Of a stretch of DNA of 64,000 bases, positions 43,920 to 56,596 are shown in pieces (the stretch's first letter is position 1; the number at the start of each line of letters is the position of its first letter). Origin of the DNA: Agarivorans aestuarii (lineage in GTDB: Bacteria; Pseudomonadota; Gammaproteobacteria; Enterobacterales; Celerinatantimonadaceae); NCBI RefSeq assembly GCF_019670125.1, contig NZ_AP023033.1, positions 2,283,001 through 2,347,000 of the forward strand, read 5' to 3'. The notes under the pieces were generated by a model. It was not told where the DNA came from, ran no database searches, and was given only the letters and a program-made list of their open reading frames with translations. The translations under genes were made by a program, and so were the position numbers.

Positions 43920-44852
43920 ATGATTAAGTATCGTAATATTTTGGTGGTTATCGACCCCCTTCACGACACCCAGGCGGCTTTGTCTCGTGCAGTGTTTCTT
44001 GCACAAAAAGAAGACAAGGCAAAAATCAAAGCTCTACTCACTATTTATGACTTTTCTTACGAAATGACCTCCATGCTCTCAGGCGAAGAACGTGAAGCAA
44101 TGCGCTCAGGCGTTATAGAGGAGCGTAATGTTTGGTTAAATGAAGTAATTGCTGCAACAAACACCGCTGGTATAGAAATAGAAACTAAGGTAGTTTGGAA
44201 TAATCGATTATACGAAAGTGTCATTGAAGAAGTACTCGACTTTGGTCACGACCTAGTGGTGAAAGCGACACACCCCCACCCAACTTTACAGTCTATTATT
44301 TTCACACCTAACGATTGGCACATTTTGCGCAAATGCCCTACGCCAGTATTGATGGTAAAAGAGCATGATTGGCCAACGGAAGGCAAGATCGTTGCTGCGA
44401 TACACGCTGGTGCCGAAGACGAAGAGCATCACAAGTTAAATGAACGAATAGCAAATGAAGCAAAAGATCTAAGCAAGTTACTCGATGCTAATTTACATGT
44501 AGTTACTGCCTATCCAGCAGCTCCGGTGAATATTGCCATAGAGTTACCAGATTTTGACCCGCTTAAGTACAACAAGAACGTCATGGAGTTCCACAAAACC
44601 GCACTCAATAAGTTTGTAGAAGAACAATTTGAACAAGCGGTTACTACACATCTAGAAGAAGGCTTACCCGATGACGTTATCCCCGAGGTGGCAAACGATA
44701 TAGATGCTGAAATCGTTATATTAGGCACCTCTGGCAGAAGCGGCTTTAGTGCGGCACTTATTGGTAATACAGCTGAACATGTTATTGACCAATTAGACTG
44801 TGATTTATTGGCGCTTAAACCGCAAAACTTTGTGAGTCCTTTTCAAAAATAG
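43920..44852 (+). CDS. uspE: Universal stress protein E
   Basis: 310-residue cytoplasmic protein with two tandem Usp domains (about 1-150 and 155-308). The start MIKYRNILVVIDPLHDTQ is typical of UspE, and the second domain keeps the ATP-loop motif GTSGRSGFSAALIGNTAE. UspE follows fnr in many gammaproteobacteria and contributes to stress survival and motility in E. coli. A strong terminator follows. Confidence 0.94.
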   Translation: MIKYRNILVVIDPLHDTQAALSRAVFLAQKEDKAKIKALLTIYDFSYEMTSMLSGEEREAMRSGVIEERNVWLNEVIAATNTAGIEIETKVVWNNRLYESVIEEVLDFGHDLVVKATHPHPTLQSIIFTPNDWHILRKCPTPVLMVKEHDWPTEGKIVAAIHAGAEDEEHHKLNERIANEAKDLSKLLDANLHVVTAYPAAPVNIAIELPDFDPLKYNKNVMEFHKTALNKFVEEQFEQAVTTHLEEGLPDDVIPEVANDIDAEIVILGTSGRSGFSAALIGNTAEHVIDQLDCDLLALKPQNFVSPFQK

Positions 44853-44888
44853 ATAGTGCTTAACTAACGTAAAACATTGCTTAAGCAA

Positions 44889-44918
44889 AGCGGGGTTATA
44901 TAATAGCCCCGCTTTTTT
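44889..44918 (+). terminator. Terminator after uspE
   Basis: AGCGGGG and CCCCGCT around an 11-base AT loop, followed by T-rich sequence, just before ttcA. The loop contains TATAAT, which could also serve as a -10 for ttcA. Confidence 0.8.
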
Positions 44919-44932
44919 ATTGGGAACACACT

Positions 44933-45829
44933 ATGTCAGTTACAGCAAAACAACAATACAACCACAACAAACTACAAAAGCGACTTCGTCGTCATGTTGG
45001 TCAGGCAATTGCCGACTACAATATGATTGAAGATGGTGACAAGGTAATGGTTTGTTTATCTGGTGGTAAAGACAGTTATGCAATGCTAGACATACTAATG
45101 AACTTGCGTGCTCATGCCCCGATACACTTTGATATTGTTGCCGTTAATTTAGACCAAAAACAACCGGGCTTCCCAGAGCACATATTACCCGAGTACCTTG
45201 ACGGCCTAGGTATTGAATACAAAATAGTAGAAGAAGATACTTACTCGATTGTTAAAGATAAGATCCCAGAAGGTAAGACAACCTGCTCGTTATGCTCGCG
45301 TTTGCGCCGTGGAATATTGTATCGAACGGCTACTGAGCTTGGCGCTACAAAAATAGCCCTTGGCCATCACCGTGACGATATTCTAGAAACGCTATTCTTA
45401 AACATGTTCCATGGCGGCAAGCTTAAAACCATGCCACCAAAACTTGTTAGCGATGATGGTAAGCATGTGGTTATTCGCCCGATGGCCTATTGCAAAGAAA
45501 GCGATATGGAAAAATATGCTGAGCTAAAATCTTTTCCTATCATCCCCTGTAACCTTTGTGGTTCACAGGAAAACCTACAACGTCAGGCAATTAAACAAAT
45601 GCTAAATGACTGGGAAAAGCGATTTCCTGGTCGAATTGAATCAATGTTTAGGTCTGTTCAAAATGTTGTGCCTTCACACTTACTAGACCATCAACAGTTC
45701 GACTTTAAATCAATAACTCGTGATAGCGGGGTTATTGATGGTGGTGACATTGGCTTTGATGCTCCAGAGTTAGAAGACCAGCCAAGCCAACAAAGCCAGG
45801 CTGGTATTGTGCAAGTTGTTGAGCTTTAA
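44933..45829 (+). CDS. ttcA: tRNA 2-thiocytidine(32) synthetase TtcA
   Basis: 298-residue PP-loop ATPase that thiolates cytidine 32 of some tRNAs, using a labile iron-sulfur cluster. The PP-loop [10 protein letters not shown] lies at about residues 44-53. The cluster cysteines appear as CSLCSR (about 121-126) and NLCGS (about 208). Length is standard. The stop overlaps the end of the convergent glucosaminidase gene by four bases. The ttcA-uspE-fnr neighbourhood is common in gammaproteobacteria. Confidence 0.97.
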   Translation: MSVTAKQQYNHNKLQKRLRRHVGQAIADYNMIEDGDKVMVCLSGGKDSYAMLDILMNLRAHAPIHFDIVAVNLDQKQPGFPEHILPEYLDGLGIEYKIVEEDTYSIVKDKIPEGKTTCSLCSRLRRGILYRTATELGATKIALGHHRDDILETLFLNMFHGGKLKTMPPKLVSDDGKHVVIRPMAYCKESDMEKYAELKSFPIIPCNLCGSQENLQRQAIKQMLNDWEKRFPGRIESMFRSVQNVVPSHLLDHQQFDFKSITRDSGVIDGGDIGFDAPELEDQPSQQSQAGIVQVVEL

Positions 45830-46584
45830 CCCGCTATAATCGGTGTGCGGGTTGGCCAAATTTTTTGGTTAACCCTCATCATTTGCTGTAACTCTTCAAC
45901 GTAGGCTTGACCGCGTTCAGAATAACTACTCAGTTGAGTCGCGAGCTCTATCGCATTTAATTCTCCGCTAGCACGAGCTTGATTACGTTGCTGCTGGAAG
46001 CCTTTGTAAGCTGGATGACTGTTTAAATTGTTCATATAAACGCTTACAGACTCATACACACTATTAAACCTTCTTACTTCGTGATTAGCACCATCGTTAC
46101 GGTTTAACGGAACCAAACCACAGCCTTTTTTATAACACCATTGACCAAATAAATTATTACCTTCGCGAGCAAATCGCGAGGTTCCCCAAGCAGATTCATT
46201 CGCCGCCTGTGCCAATACCAATGCTGGTGGAATTAAATCAACTTTAACTAACAATTGTTGTATTTGAGTGTTCGCATCCAGTGATTGCTCTACTCGATAT
46301 AGTTCACCAAGTTCGTTTAAGGTTTGTTTCTGTTTGTTTGAGAGGGCTGAGCTCTTAGCTAACTTTGCGGCTATAGCTTCCACTTCTGAGCGTTGCTGTA
46401 ATATTTTGCTATTGCTTGCTTCTATTAGCGGAGTAAGAAAGTTGGTAAAAGTTTGCTTCTTCTGTTGAACATTTTCTATTTCGTGCAGTGGAGGTAAATT
46501 TTGTGATTGTGCTTGCTGCTCTGGGGATTGTTCACAAGCAATCAAAAATGCTGCTAGTAATCCCGCTAAAATAATTCTTTTCAA
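45826..46584 (-). CDS. Glucosaminidase-domain lipoprotein (Bax-like)
   Basis: 252 residues with a lipoprotein signal (lipobox LIAC, cysteine at about residue 17) and a glucosaminidase domain in the C-terminal half. The domain shows [19 protein letters not shown], with the catalytic glutamate, and NLFGQWCY. It resembles E. coli Bax. A peptidoglycan hexosaminidase role at the envelope is expected. The start codon is TTG at 46582-46584, overlapping the cobB stop as TTGA, so expression is coupled to cobB. Confidence 0.85.
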   Translation of the reverse strand: MKRIILAGLLAAFLIACEQSPEQQAQSQNLPPLHEIENVQQKKQTFTNFLTPLIEASNSKILQQRSEVEAIAAKLAKSSALSNKQKQTLNELGELYRVEQSLDANTQIQQLLVKVDLIPPALVLAQAANESAWGTSRFAREGNNLFGQWCYKKGCGLVPLNRNDGANHEVRRFNSVYESVSVYMNNLNSHPAYKGFQQQRNQARASGELNAIELATQLSSYSERGQAYVEELQQMMRVNQKIWPTRTPIIAG

Positions 46585-47306
46585 TTATTAACTCTTAGTT
46601 CTGAAGTGAGCTCACTAAGAAACTCAGGTACTAATTCGCTGGCGGGGCCGTAATAACGTTCGCCAAATTCGCTTTGCATTTCCGATGGCTCTAAGTTTAA
46701 TTCAATAGTGCGCGCATCATGGCTCGCAGCTTCGTGAACAAACCCTCCGGCTGGAAAAACATGACCGGAAGTACCGATCGCCATAAATATATCACAGTGA
46801 TTAAGTTGGTGATAAATTCTATCTAAACCAATTGGCATTTCGCCGAACCAAACAACATGAGGTCTAAGTCGCGTCGGAAATTGACAACAGGTGCACAACA
46901 CGTCACTACCTAAGTCTTCCTTCCACACGGTTGTCTGATTACTAATTGGGCACCGTGCTTTTAGTAATTCACCGTGCATATGCAACACATTCTTACTGCC
47001 TGCTCGTTCATGTAAATTATCGATGTTTTGTGTAATAACTAGCAATTCGATGTCTTGATGCTTCTCAAGTTCTGCTAAGGCAAAGTGAGCTGGATTAGGA
47101 TGAACATTGCCGTCTTGTAACTGCTTACGTCGTAGATTATAAAACTGATCAACAAAATCTGGTGAGCGTTGATATGCCTCTGGAGTGGCAACATCTTCTA
47201 CTCGATGCTTTTCCCATAAGCCGTCTGCATCTCGAAATGTTTGAATACCTGATTCAGCAGAAACACCTGCCCCGGTTAAAACAATGACATTTTTTTTCAT
47301 ATTCAT
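46581..47306 (-). CDS. cobB: CobB, NAD-dependent protein deacylase (sirtuin)
   Basis: 241-residue sirtuin that removes acetyl and succinyl groups from lysines using NAD. Visible motifs: [14 protein letters not shown] (NAD), [12 protein letters not shown], catalytic histidine in LHMHGE, and zinc cysteines with one in KARCPIS and CTCCQ later. Tyr and Arg in FYNLRRKQL mark the desuccinylase-type pocket. Zinc ligand spacing is like that of E. coli CobB. It heads a two-gene operon with the glucosaminidase lipoprotein. Confidence 0.96.
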   Translation of the reverse strand: MNMKKNVIVLTGAGVSAESGIQTFRDADGLWEKHRVEDVATPEAYQRSPDFVDQFYNLRRKQLQDGNVHPNPAHFALAELEKHQDIELLVITQNIDNLHERAGSKNVLHMHGELLKARCPISNQTTVWKEDLGSDVLCTCCQFPTRLRPHVVWFGEMPIGLDRIYHQLNHCDIFMAIGTSGHVFPAGGFVHEAASHDARTIELNLEPSEMQSEFGERYYGPASELVPEFLSELTSELRVNN

Positions 47307-47816
47307 CTTCTTTTCATCTGATTCAGGTACAAGCTACTATAAATATATAATAAGACAGCATAAGACCCCATCCTACTTAAGTTGTAACAGTGTTCATCAC
47401 GCAGCCTTTTAACTAAGTATTAACATACTAGCTAGTAGGAATTTCGACATAAACTAAAATATCTAGTTTCTACTTCCATTGTGACATTCAAAATCAAACT
47501 TTTGCGGCATATCTCGCTTTTAACACTTTTAAGGTAACTAAATCAGGGAATTATCATCAGCTGTGCTAATCTTGATCTAGCGCAATAAAAACTTGATAAG
47601 CCAGAATGTCTACCGGCTTGATACTATATTCATATATATTGAATAGTTTTGCGCTAGTGGTCAGTTATTCGGCATTCTACCGCGATTACGGTGTTACAAT
47701 AATGTTGACACCCAATATTTGAATGTTTATGTTGTTATTGGCTCAAATTAGCACTCAAGCAAATTATTCGAGTGATATACCCCACAATAGAAGACAAACT
47801 GTACAGGGAAGAAAAC
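47307..47816. other. 510-base intergenic region upstream of aapJ
   Basis: No gene supported. It contains the aapJ promoter candidate at 47705-47733, a dyad-like GGTGT...ACACC across 47691-47713, an imperfect AT palindrome around 47625-47650 (ACTATATTCA...TGAATAGT), and a weak FNR-like TTGATCTAGCGCAA at 47572-47585. No sigma-54 site with correct spacing was found. Confidence 0.5.
47705..47733 (+). promoter_or_regulatory. Sigma-70 promoter candidate for aapJ
   Basis: TTGACA (47705-47710) and TATGTT (47728-47733) with 17-base spacing; predicted start near 47740, 77 bases before the ATG. Confidence 0.55.
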
Positions 47817-48842
47817 ATGTTAAAAAACACGCATATTAAAGCTGCTGTTGCTGCTGTTGCACTAGCCTTTGCTGCTAACGCAAGCGCTGCTGAAGGAACG
47901 TTAGACAATGTGAAAAGTAAAGGTTTCTTACAATGTGGCGTTAGTACTGGCTTGCCAGGTTTTTCAAACCCAGATGCTGACGGCAACTGGCAAGGTCTTG
48001 ATGTAGACGTATGTCGCGCAGTAGCTGCGGCCGTTTTAGGTGACGCATCTAAGGTTAAATATACTCCCCTTACCGCCAAAGAGCGCTTCACTGCACTTCA
48101 ATCAGGCGAAATTGATATCCTTTCTCGTAACACTACTTGGACGCTAACACGTGATAGTTCACTAGGTTTGAACTTTGCCGGTGTTAACTACTATGACGGC
48201 CAAGGTTTCATGGTAAGTAAAGAGCTGGGTGTTTCTTCAGCTAAAGAATTAGATGGTGCAGCTGTTTGTATCCAATCTGGTACTACCACTGAACTAAACC
48301 TAGCGGATTACTTCCGTGAGCACGGTATGAAATACACTCCAGTAGTATTTGATACTTCAGACCAAACAGTTAAAGGTTTTGAAGCAGGCCGTTGTGACGT
48401 TCTAACTTCAGACCAATCTCAGCTTTATGCTCTACGCATTAAGCTAGCTAAACCAGATAGCGCGATGGTTTTACCTGAAATCATTTCTAAAGAGCCTCTA
48501 GGTCCTGTTGTTCGTCAAGGTGATGACCAATGGTTAAACATTGTTAAGTGGTCTCTATTTGCAATGATCAATGCAGAAGAATATGGCCTAACTTCAGCTA
48601 ACGCAGATGACATGCTTAAGTCAACTAACCCTAACGTTCGTCGTATCTTAGGTTTAGAAGGTCCTAAAGGTAAAGGTTTAGGTCTTGATGACAAATGGGG
48701 CTACAACATTGTCAAGCAAGTTGGTAGCTACGGCGAGTCTTTTGAGAAGAACGTAGGTACAAGCTCTCCACTAGGTATTGCGCGCGGTGTAAACGCCCTG
48801 TGGAATGACGGTGGCTTCCAATACGCTCCACCAATTCGTTAA
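47817..48842 (+). CDS. aapJ: Polar amino-acid ABC transporter, periplasmic binding protein
   Basis: 341 residues with a signal peptide (cleavage about after ANASA, residue 24). Family motifs include GFLQCGVSTGLPGFSNPD and GLDVDVCRAVAAAV. It captures L-amino acids (general, glutamate/aspartate-like specificity in AapJ/BztA relatives) and delivers them to AapQM. The ATG at 47817 is chosen for the AGGGAAG ribosome site and the complete signal peptide. A hairpin separates it from the permease genes, which usually allows higher expression of the binding protein. Confidence 0.93.
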   Translation: MLKNTHIKAAVAAVALAFAANASAAEGTLDNVKSKGFLQCGVSTGLPGFSNPDADGNWQGLDVDVCRAVAAAVLGDASKVKYTPLTAKERFTALQSGEIDILSRNTTWTLTRDSSLGLNFAGVNYYDGQGFMVSKELGVSSAKELDGAAVCIQSGTTTELNLADYFREHGMKYTPVVFDTSDQTVKGFEAGRCDVLTSDQSQLYALRIKLAKPDSAMVLPEIISKEPLGPVVRQGDDQWLNIVKWSLFAMINAEEYGLTSANADDMLKSTNPNVRRILGLEGPKGKGLGLDDKWGYNIVKQVGSYGESFEKNVGTSSPLGIARGVNALWNDGGFQYAPPIR

Positions 48843-48855
48843 TTTCTACCTTATT

Positions 48856-48877
48856 AGAGCAGGGCTTGCCCTGCTCT
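48856..48877 (+). terminator. Hairpin between aapJ and aapQ
   Basis: AGAGCAGGG-CTTG-CCCTGCTCT, 9 bp, followed by CTTCGTTTT. A partial terminator or mRNA-stabilising hairpin would raise binding-protein output relative to the permeases. Confidence 0.65.
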
Positions 48878-48912
48878 CTTCGTTTTAATCCTACATTACT
48901 AGGTTACATTAT

Positions 48913-50109
48913 ATGGCTGCTCATCCTTCTTCAAAGGATAACTCAGCAAATAGTCTTCGTAAGATCTGGTTTGATCCCAACGTAAGAGCGCTAGTTTTCC
49001 AAATTATTGTCGTTATCGGTGTTATTGGTTTCTTTTATTACATCATCAGTAACGCGCTTTTCAACTTAGAACAACGTGGCATTACCACTGGTTTTGGTTT
49101 CATGAACCAAACAGCGGGCTTCGGCATTATTCAGTCTTTAGTCGAATACGACGAGAGCCACACTTTTGGTCGAACTTTCGTTGTTGGACTATTAAATACA
49201 ATTTTAATATCAGCATTAGGTATCATTTTCGCAACCATACTCGGTTTTATTATGGGTGTGGCTCGTTTATCTAATAACTGGCTAATTTCAAAAGTTGCCA
49301 CGGTTTACATTGAAACCATGCGTAACATTCCTTTATTACTTCAAATATTCTTTTGGTACTTTGCAGTACTGCGGGCTTTACCAAGCCCCAGACAAAGCGC
49401 GCACATAGGCGAAGCGGTTTTCCTCAACGTACGCGGTTTATATATGCCAAGTCCGGTGATGGAAGCGGGTTCTAACATAGTGGTGTTTGCTTTTATCGCT
49501 GCCATTATCGGTTCGTTCATTATCGCTAAGTGGGCTAAGAAGCGCCAAATGGCTACTGGTCAGCCATTTCCAGTGTTTTCGGTATCAGCGGGTTTAATTG
49601 TATTACTGCCATTGTTAGTGTTTTTTGTAATGGGCATGCCTATTTCTTTGGATTACCCTGCGCTTAAAGGTTTTAACTTCCAAGGGGGGATGGTGATAAT
49701 TCCGGAGCTAGCAGCATTGCTTGTTGCCTTAACCACCTACACTGCCGCCTTTATAGCCGAGATTGTACGATCTGGTATTTTGGCTGTGAGTAAGGGGCAA
49801 AGTGAAGCTGCGGAATCTCTTGGTTTAACCCGTACCCAAGCGCTAAAATTGGTGATTATTCCTCAGGCTATGCGCGTAATCATCCCGCCGCTTACCAGCC
49901 AATACTTAAACCTTACTAAAAACTCATCCTTAGCGACGGCGATTGGTTATCCTGATTTAGTGTCCGTATTTATGGGGACAACCCTTAACCAGACCGGACA
50001 AGCTATTGAGGTAATAGCCCTAACCATGGCTGTTTACTTAACCATCAGTATTACAACCTCAATCTTGATGAATATTTACAACAAAAAAATGGCTTTAGTG
50101 GAGCGTTAA
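48913..50109 (+). CDS. aapQ: Polar amino-acid ABC transporter permease AapQ
   Basis: 398-residue inner-membrane permease, longer than typical His/Glu permeases as expected for AapQ. About eight membrane segments are present, together with the EAA loop (GQSEAAESLGLTRTQALKLVIIPQAMRVIIP) that contacts the ATPase near residues 300-330. One base separates it from aapM. Confidence 0.93.
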   Translation: MAAHPSSKDNSANSLRKIWFDPNVRALVFQIIVVIGVIGFFYYIISNALFNLEQRGITTGFGFMNQTAGFGIIQSLVEYDESHTFGRTFVVGLLNTILISALGIIFATILGFIMGVARLSNNWLISKVATVYIETMRNIPLLLQIFFWYFAVLRALPSPRQSAHIGEAVFLNVRGLYMPSPVMEAGSNIVVFAFIAAIIGSFIIAKWAKKRQMATGQPFPVFSVSAGLIVLLPLLVFFVMGMPISLDYPALKGFNFQGGMVIIPELAALLVALTTYTAAFIAEIVRSGILAVSKGQSEAAESLGLTRTQALKLVIIPQAMRVIIPPLTSQYLNLTKNSSLATAIGYPDLVSVFMGTTLNQTGQAIEVIALTMAVYLTISITTSILMNIYNKKMALVER

Positions 50110-50110
50110 T

Positions 50111-51202
50111 ATGTCAGAGCATCAATTTAAACCTGATTTAGCTCCACCTAACCTCTCCGTAGGCTTTGTCGGTTGGCTAAAGAAAAACTTGTTTTCTTCA
50201 TGGATAAACAGCTTTTTTACCCTGTTTATTCTTTACCTAATCGTTCCGCCACTAGTATCAGCATTCCAATGGGTGATCTTAGAGGCAGATTGGATTGGTG
50301 ATAGTCGAGATGCCTGTACCAGTGATGGCGCATGTTGGGTGTTTGTAGCAGATCGTTTCTCTCAGCTTATTTATGGCTTTTACCCTTCTGCTGAGCGCTG
50401 GAGAGTAAATATAGTCTTTGTTACCTTCCTAATTCTAATCGCAGCATTGGTCTATGAGAAAACACCACATAAACCAAAAATTGCTATTTTTAGCTTAGTT
50501 ATCTATCCAGTAATCGTATTTTACTTATTGCTCGGTGATTCGTTTGGCTTACCTAAAGTAGAAACTCATCAATGGGGTGGTTTAATGCTGACATTAGTAT
50601 TGGCCATTGTTGGTATTGTTGCAGCACTGCCGATTGGTATATTGCTGGCTTTAGGTCGTCGTTCACATATGCCAATAGTACGAAGCTTTTGTACTATTTA
50701 CATTGAATTCTGGCGAGCTGTACCTCTTATTACCGTTCTATTTATGGCGTCGGTTATGTTGCCGCTGTTTGTAGGAGAGGAAGTAGATTTCAATAAACTA
50801 GCTCGAGCGATGATTGGTATTATTATGTTCCAATCAGCCTACATGGCCGAAGTTATTCGTGGTGGTCTACAAGCTATCCCAAAAGGTCAGTATGAAGCCG
50901 GTGAAGCTTTAAACTTAAGCTATTGGCAGTCTATGGGTTTAATCATATTGCCGCAGGCTTTAAAGATTACCATTCCTTCAATTGTTAATACTTTTATAGC
51001 GCTTTTCAAAGATACTAGCCTGGTATTGGTAATTGGATTATTTGATTTATTAGCCATTGGCCAATCTGCGTTGGCAGATCCCGCATGGCTTGGTTTCTCT
51101 ACAGAAATGTACGTATTTATCGCTTTTGTATTTTGGGTGTTCTGTTTCGGTATGTCTCGCTATTCGATTCATCTTGAGAAGAAACTACACACAGGACATT
51201 AA
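50111..51202 (+). CDS. aapM: Polar amino-acid ABC transporter permease AapM
   Basis: 363-residue inner-membrane permease partner of AapQ. Multiple membrane segments; the coupling EAA loop contains [18 protein letters not shown] around residue 260. The N-terminal extension of about 100 residues before the core permease domain is characteristic of AapM/BztC. Same operon, immediately after aapQ. Confidence 0.93.
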   Translation: MSEHQFKPDLAPPNLSVGFVGWLKKNLFSSWINSFFTLFILYLIVPPLVSAFQWVILEADWIGDSRDACTSDGACWVFVADRFSQLIYGFYPSAERWRVNIVFVTFLILIAALVYEKTPHKPKIAIFSLVIYPVIVFYLLLGDSFGLPKVETHQWGGLMLTLVLAIVGIVAALPIGILLALGRRSHMPIVRSFCTIYIEFWRAVPLITVLFMASVMLPLFVGEEVDFNKLARAMIGIIMFQSAYMAEVIRGGLQAIPKGQYEAGEALNLSYWQSMGLIILPQALKITIPSIVNTFIALFKDTSLVLVIGLFDLLAIGQSALADPAWLGFSTEMYVFIAFVFWVFCFGMSRYSIHLEKKLHTGH

Positions 51203-51216
51203 TAAGGAAATTTTAC

Positions 51217-51975
51217 ATGACATCTAATCAAGCAAACCCTGAAGTAGTTATTCAGCTCAAGGGAATGAACAAATGGTATGGTGAGTTTCACGTACTAAAA
51301 GACTTAGATCTTACCGTAACCAAAGGCGAAAAAATTGTTATTTGTGGCCCTTCCGGCTCCGGCAAATCAACGATGATTCGCTGTATCAACCGCTTAGAAG
51401 AACACCAAAAAGGCGACATAGTCGTTAACGGTACAGAGTTACAAAGTGACCTTAAAAGTATTGAAACAGTGAGAAGTGAAGTAGGTATGTGTTTTCAGCA
51501 CTTCAACCTGTTCCCTCACCTTACAGTTTTGCAAAACTGTTGCTTAGCGCCAATTTGGGTGAAAAAAATCCCGAAAGCGGAAGCTGAAGCCACTGCAATG
51601 AAATACTTAGAACGGGTTAAAATCCCAGAGCAAGCCGATAAGTACCCTGGGCAACTTTCAGGTGGTCAGCAACAACGTGTGGCTATCGCTCGAAGCTTGT
51701 GTATGAATCCTTCTATCATGTTATTTGATGAACCAACATCGGCTTTAGACCCTGAAATGGTTCGTGAAGTACTTGATGTTATGGTTGAGCTAGCTAACGA
51801 AGGTATGACAATGCTGTGTGTAACTCACGAAATGGGCTTTGCTAAACAGGTAGCCGACCGTGTGATATTCATGGATAGAGGTGAAATTATCGAAGAGAAT
51901 GAGCCGGTAGAGTTCTTCGAAAATCCTCAGTCTGACCGGACTAAATTGTTCTTAAGCCAGATTTTAAATCACTAG
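51217..51975 (+). CDS. aapP: Polar amino-acid ABC transporter ATP-binding protein AapP
   Basis: 252-residue ATPase powering the AapJQMP importer. Walker [10 protein letters not shown] (about 45-53), Q loop [10 protein letters not shown], signature [15 protein letters not shown] (about 148), Walker [14 protein letters not shown] and the H loop CVTHEM are all intact. It is last in the operon, ending at a bidirectional terminator. Confidence 0.95.
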   Translation: MTSNQANPEVVIQLKGMNKWYGEFHVLKDLDLTVTKGEKIVICGPSGSGKSTMIRCINRLEEHQKGDIVVNGTELQSDLKSIETVRSEVGMCFQHFNLFPHLTVLQNCCLAPIWVKKIPKAEAEATAMKYLERVKIPEQADKYPGQLSGGQQQRVAIARSLCMNPSIMLFDEPTSALDPEMVREVLDVMVELANEGMTMLCVTHEMGFAKQVADRVIFMDRGEIIEENEPVEFFENPQSDRTKLFLSQILNH

Positions 51976-52000
51976 AATCAATGCCTTAAGATACTAAAAG

Positions 52001-52028
52001 AAAAGGAAGCCAATTGGCTTCCTTTTTT
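52001..52028. terminator. Bidirectional terminator between aapP and ihfA
   Basis: GGAAGCC-AATT-GGCTTCC with an A-run on the left and six T on the right; it serves both converging genes. Confidence 0.9.
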
Positions 52029-52043
52029 AATACCCTAAATATT

Positions 52044-52337
52044 TTACTTAGGTTCGGCGTTCTCTACCCTACTCTTGAGCTTTTGCCCAGGTCGGAAGGT
52101 GACTACTCGACGCGCAGAGATGGGGATATCTTCACCCGTTTTCGGATTACGACCAGGGCGTTGATTTTTCTCCCTTAGGTCAAAGTTACCGAAGCCGGAA
52201 ATTTTGACTTGTTCCCCACTTTCCAAAGCCACCCGTATTTCTTCAAAAAAAGCTTCTACTACTTCTTTAGACTCTCTTTTGCTGAAGCCTAAGTTTTCAA
52301 ACAAATTTTCTGCCAGGTCAGCTTTAGTTAATGCCAT
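52044..52337 (-). CDS. ihfA: Integration host factor alpha subunit
   Basis: 97-residue nucleoid protein that bends DNA as a heterodimer with IhfB. The start [17 protein letters not shown], the arm segment [20 protein letters not shown] with the proline that intercalates DNA, and the C-terminal [12 protein letters not shown] are typical. It is separated from pheT by two bases, the usual pheST-ihfA arrangement. Confidence 0.97.
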   Translation of the reverse strand: MALTKADLAENLFENLGFSKRESKEVVEAFFEEIRVALESGEQVKISGFGNFDLREKNQRPGRNPKTGEDIPISARRVVTFRPGQKLKSRVENAEPK

Positions 52338-52339
52338 AA

Positions 52340-54727
52340 CTAGTCCCTCAAGGATGCGTCAAACTCTGTACGTAACGCCTCTACAATGGTGTCAACTGTA
52401 GCGGCAATCTCTTTTTCTTCAAGGGTACGGCTTTGCTCTTGCAAGGTTAAACTGATAGCAATACTCTGCATATCGTCTGCAATGCCTTTCCCTTTGTATA
52501 CATCGAATAAGTTTACGCCAACTAATTGATTTCCGCCAACTTTCTTAATGCAATTTAATAAATCGCTAGCTTTTACCTGTTGCGATACCAGTAAAGCAAG
52601 GTCGCGACGGTTTGCTGGGAACTTAGAAATGGGCTGGGCATCTGGCAATTTGCGTTGAGTAACGGCGTCTAATACCAATTCGAATACAAATATCTTACCG
52701 CTCAAGCCAAAGGCTTTAAGATGCTGAGGATGCAAAGCACCAACGTAACCAACCACTTCTCCGTTGCGCAAAATGTTAGCAGCTTGCCCAGGATGTAACG
52801 CTGGGTTTTGAGTGGCTTCAAAGCTAAAAGAGCCTGCATCAACAGTTTGCTGAATAAGCGCTTCTACATCACCTTTGATATCGAAGAAATCGAGTTCTCG
52901 TTCAGTGGTGTTCCAAGCTTCTTGATTAGCATTACCACTAATTACACCAGCAAGCATTGGAGTTTGGCTAACACCATTTTCGGCATTTTGGTCAGGAACA
53001 AAACGCAAACCAGACTCAAATACTCGAACACGAGATTGCTGGCGCTTTTGGTTGTAAGAAACCGTGTCTAACAACCCGGTCAACAAGCTTAAACGCATTA
53101 CCGACATTTCTACCGATATTGGGTGTGGCAATACCATTGTTTCTTGCTGTGGGTGCAACAGTTGTTGACGTTTAGGGTCAACAAAGCTGTAAGTCACTGC
53201 TTCTTGGTAGCCACGGGCGCAAAGTAGCTGACGCAATTTAGTTGCTGGCAGTTCAACTTCTTGATGCTGACTCATTTTTAATGAAGCAACTGGAGACACA
53301 TTTGGAATGTTGTTGTAACCGTAGATGCGTGCAACTTCTTCGATAAGGTCTTCTTCGATATCCATGTCAAAGCGATAGCTTGGTGCTGTCGCTTCCCAAC
53401 CTTGTTCGGTTTCTGACACTGACATGCCTAAGCGGGTAAGAATTTCAGTAACTTGCTGTTTAGCAAAGCTATAACCAACAACTTTTTCTAAACGCGCGTG
53501 GCGTAAAGTAATTGTCTTAGCTTTAGGTAATTTAGTTTGGTCACCAGACTCAACGACAGGGCCAACTTCGCCACCACAAATTTCAACAAGAAGTTGAGTA
53601 GCTCGCTCAATAGCTTGGTTTTGTAGTTGGTAATCTACGCCTCGCTCATAACGGTGAGATGAGTCAGTATGTAAACCATACTGTCTAGCTCTACCGGTAA
53701 TCGCTAATTTGCTAAAGAAGGCACATTCTAAAAAGATATCTTTGCTCGTTTCGGTAACACCGGTTTTCTCGCCACCAAAAATACCCGCCATCGCAATAGG
53801 GCCGCTTTGGTCGCAAATTGCTAAGGTGTTTTCTTTAAGCTCAACTTCATTACCGTCTAGCAATACCAGCTTTTCACCATTGTTCGCTAAACGAACGTCA
53901 ATTGAGCCCGTTAACTTAGCTAAGTCGAAGGCGTGCATTGGCTGGCCTTGTTCAATTAACACGTAGTTAGTGATATCAACTACTGGATCAATTGAGCGAA
54001 TGCCGCTGCGACGGAGGTGTTCTTGCATCCAAAGAGGCGTAGCTGCTTTTACGTTTACACCTTTAATCACACGGCCTAAATAACGTGGACATTGTTCGGT
54101 GGCTTTAACATTTACTGTGAACTTATCATCAATGTTAATTGCAGCGTTTTGCCACTGTGGCTCTGCTACATCTAATTGATTAAGTACACCTACTTCACGC
54201 GCTAAACCACGTAGGCTTAAACAATCTGCGCGGTTAGGCGTTAAATCTACTTCAATGATTACATCATCTAGCTTTAAGTAGTCACGTAAGTCGGTACCAA
54301 TTGGAGCATCACTCGGCAGTTCCATAATACCGTCGGATTCGTCACTAATACCCAGTTCACTGTAGGCGCACAACATACCGTGCGATGGTTGACCACGTAG
54401 TTTGGCTTTCTTAATCTTGAAATCGCCAGGTAAAACTGCTCCAACAGTAGCTACAGCTACTTTTAAACCTTGGCGACAGTTTGGCGCTCCACAAACAATA
54501 TCAAGCAGCTCATCACCACCAACATCGACTTTGGTGACTCGAAGTTTGTCGGCGTCTGGGTGTTGTCCACACTCAACGACTTCACCAATAACAACACCGT
54601 TAAAATCAGCTGCAACAGGCTCTACGCCATCTACTTCTAGGCCAGCCATGGTAATTTGTTCAGCTAACTCTTCACGAGAAACACTTGGGTTAACCCACTC
54701 TCTTAGCCAGGATTCGCTAAATTTCAT
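52340..54727 (-). CDS. pheT: Phenylalanyl-tRNA synthetase beta subunit
   Basis: 795-residue beta chain of the alpha2-beta2 enzyme, carrying the tRNA-binding and editing parts. It starts [14 protein letters not shown] at the ATG 54725-54727; a TTG three codons earlier is not needed. Domains: EMAP-type tRNA-binding fold (about 40-150), B3/B4 editing region (about 210-400), B5, a catalytic-like core, and the anticodon-binding FDX-ACB domain at the end. It is 12 bases downstream of pheS. Confidence 0.97.
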   Translation of the reverse strand: MKFSESWLREWVNPSVSREELAEQITMAGLEVDGVEPVAADFNGVVIGEVVECGQHPDADKLRVTKVDVGGDELLDIVCGAPNCRQGLKVAVATVGAVLPGDFKIKKAKLRGQPSHGMLCAYSELGISDESDGIMELPSDAPIGTDLRDYLKLDDVIIEVDLTPNRADCLSLRGLAREVGVLNQLDVAEPQWQNAAINIDDKFTVNVKATEQCPRYLGRVIKGVNVKAATPLWMQEHLRRSGIRSIDPVVDITNYVLIEQGQPMHAFDLAKLTGSIDVRLANNGEKLVLLDGNEVELKENTLAICDQSGPIAMAGIFGGEKTGVTETSKDIFLECAFFSKLAITGRARQYGLHTDSSHRYERGVDYQLQNQAIERATQLLVEICGGEVGPVVESGDQTKLPKAKTITLRHARLEKVVGYSFAKQQVTEILTRLGMSVSETEQGWEATAPSYRFDMDIEEDLIEEVARIYGYNNIPNVSPVASLKMSQHQEVELPATKLRQLLCARGYQEAVTYSFVDPKRQQLLHPQQETMVLPHPISVEMSVMRLSLLTGLLDTVSYNQKRQQSRVRVFESGLRFVPDQNAENGVSQTPMLAGVISGNANQEAWNTTERELDFFDIKGDVEALIQQTVDAGSFSFEATQNPALHPGQAANILRNGEVVGYVGALHPQHLKAFGLSGKIFVFELVLDAVTQRKLPDAQPISKFPANRRDLALLVSQQVKASDLLNCIKKVGGNQLVGVNLFDVYKGKGIADDMQSIAISLTLQEQSRTLEEKEIAATVDTIVEALRTEFDASLRD

Positions 54728-54739
54728 CTCAATCAACCC

Positions 54740-55756
<1,017 letters not shown>

Positions 55757-55935
55757 TTAGTATTTAATAAGACCGGAAATAGTACTTTAATGAGTCGCTG
55801 TTGGCTAGCGCCGAAGCTTGTTTGATAAGGATTTTTACAGGAGTTTGTTGGCTATTTAAGCAGGTAGCTAGATACCAATAGAGTCGTCAGAGGAGTTAAG
55901 GCTAAACAAGCCAATTTTAGAGACAAAAAAGGCAA

Positions 55936-55962
55936 TAAAAAAGGGAGCCTAAGCTCCCTTTT
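55936..55962 (-). terminator. Terminator after rplT
   Basis: On the minus strand GGGAGC-TTAG-GCTCCC followed by six T. It lies where E. coli has the pheM leader and attenuator, but no Phe-rich leader peptide is visible here. Confidence 0.85.
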
Positions 55963-55979
55963 CACAAACTTGATAAAAC

Positions 55980-56345
<366 letters not shown>

Positions 56346-56351
56346 CTAAAC

Positions 56352-56549
56352 TTATGCGTACGGCAACATGCGAACAATTGATGCAACATCAGAAGCAGCA
56401 ATCATACCCTTCGGACGAAGGTGACGTTTAACCTTAGTACGGCGCTTAGTCAGGATGTGACGAAGACCAGCTTGTTTGTATTTAAAACCACCAGAAGCAG
56501 TTTTCTTAAAGCGCTTAGCAGCGCCTTTGTTCGATTTCATTTTTGGCAT
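56352..56549 (-). CDS. rpmI: 50S ribosomal protein L35
   Basis: 65 residues from the ATG at 56547-56549 ([17 protein letters not shown]), the standard length; the longer frame upstream adds six unsupported residues. Basic, ends [19 protein letters not shown]. Second gene of the infC-rpmI-rplT group. Confidence 0.98.
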   Translation of the reverse strand: MPKMKSNKGAAKRFKKTASGGFKYKQAGLRHILTKRRTKVKRHLRPKGMIAASDVASIVRMLPYA

Positions 56550-56596
56550 TTTACATGCACTCCGCATTGCGATATTAACAACATATAACTAAAGGC

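Noticed and set aside
47572..47585. FNR-like TTGATCTAGCGCAA upstream of aapJ
   Set aside because: Two mismatches in the second half-site, and it is far upstream of the promoter candidate.
47740..47760. Sigma-54-like GG...GC near aapJ
   Set aside because: The spacing between GG and GC is nine bases where ten are required.
47735..48091. 118-codon minus-strand frame over aapJ
   Set aside because: It lies opposite the aapJ signal peptide and promoter and has no ribosome site.
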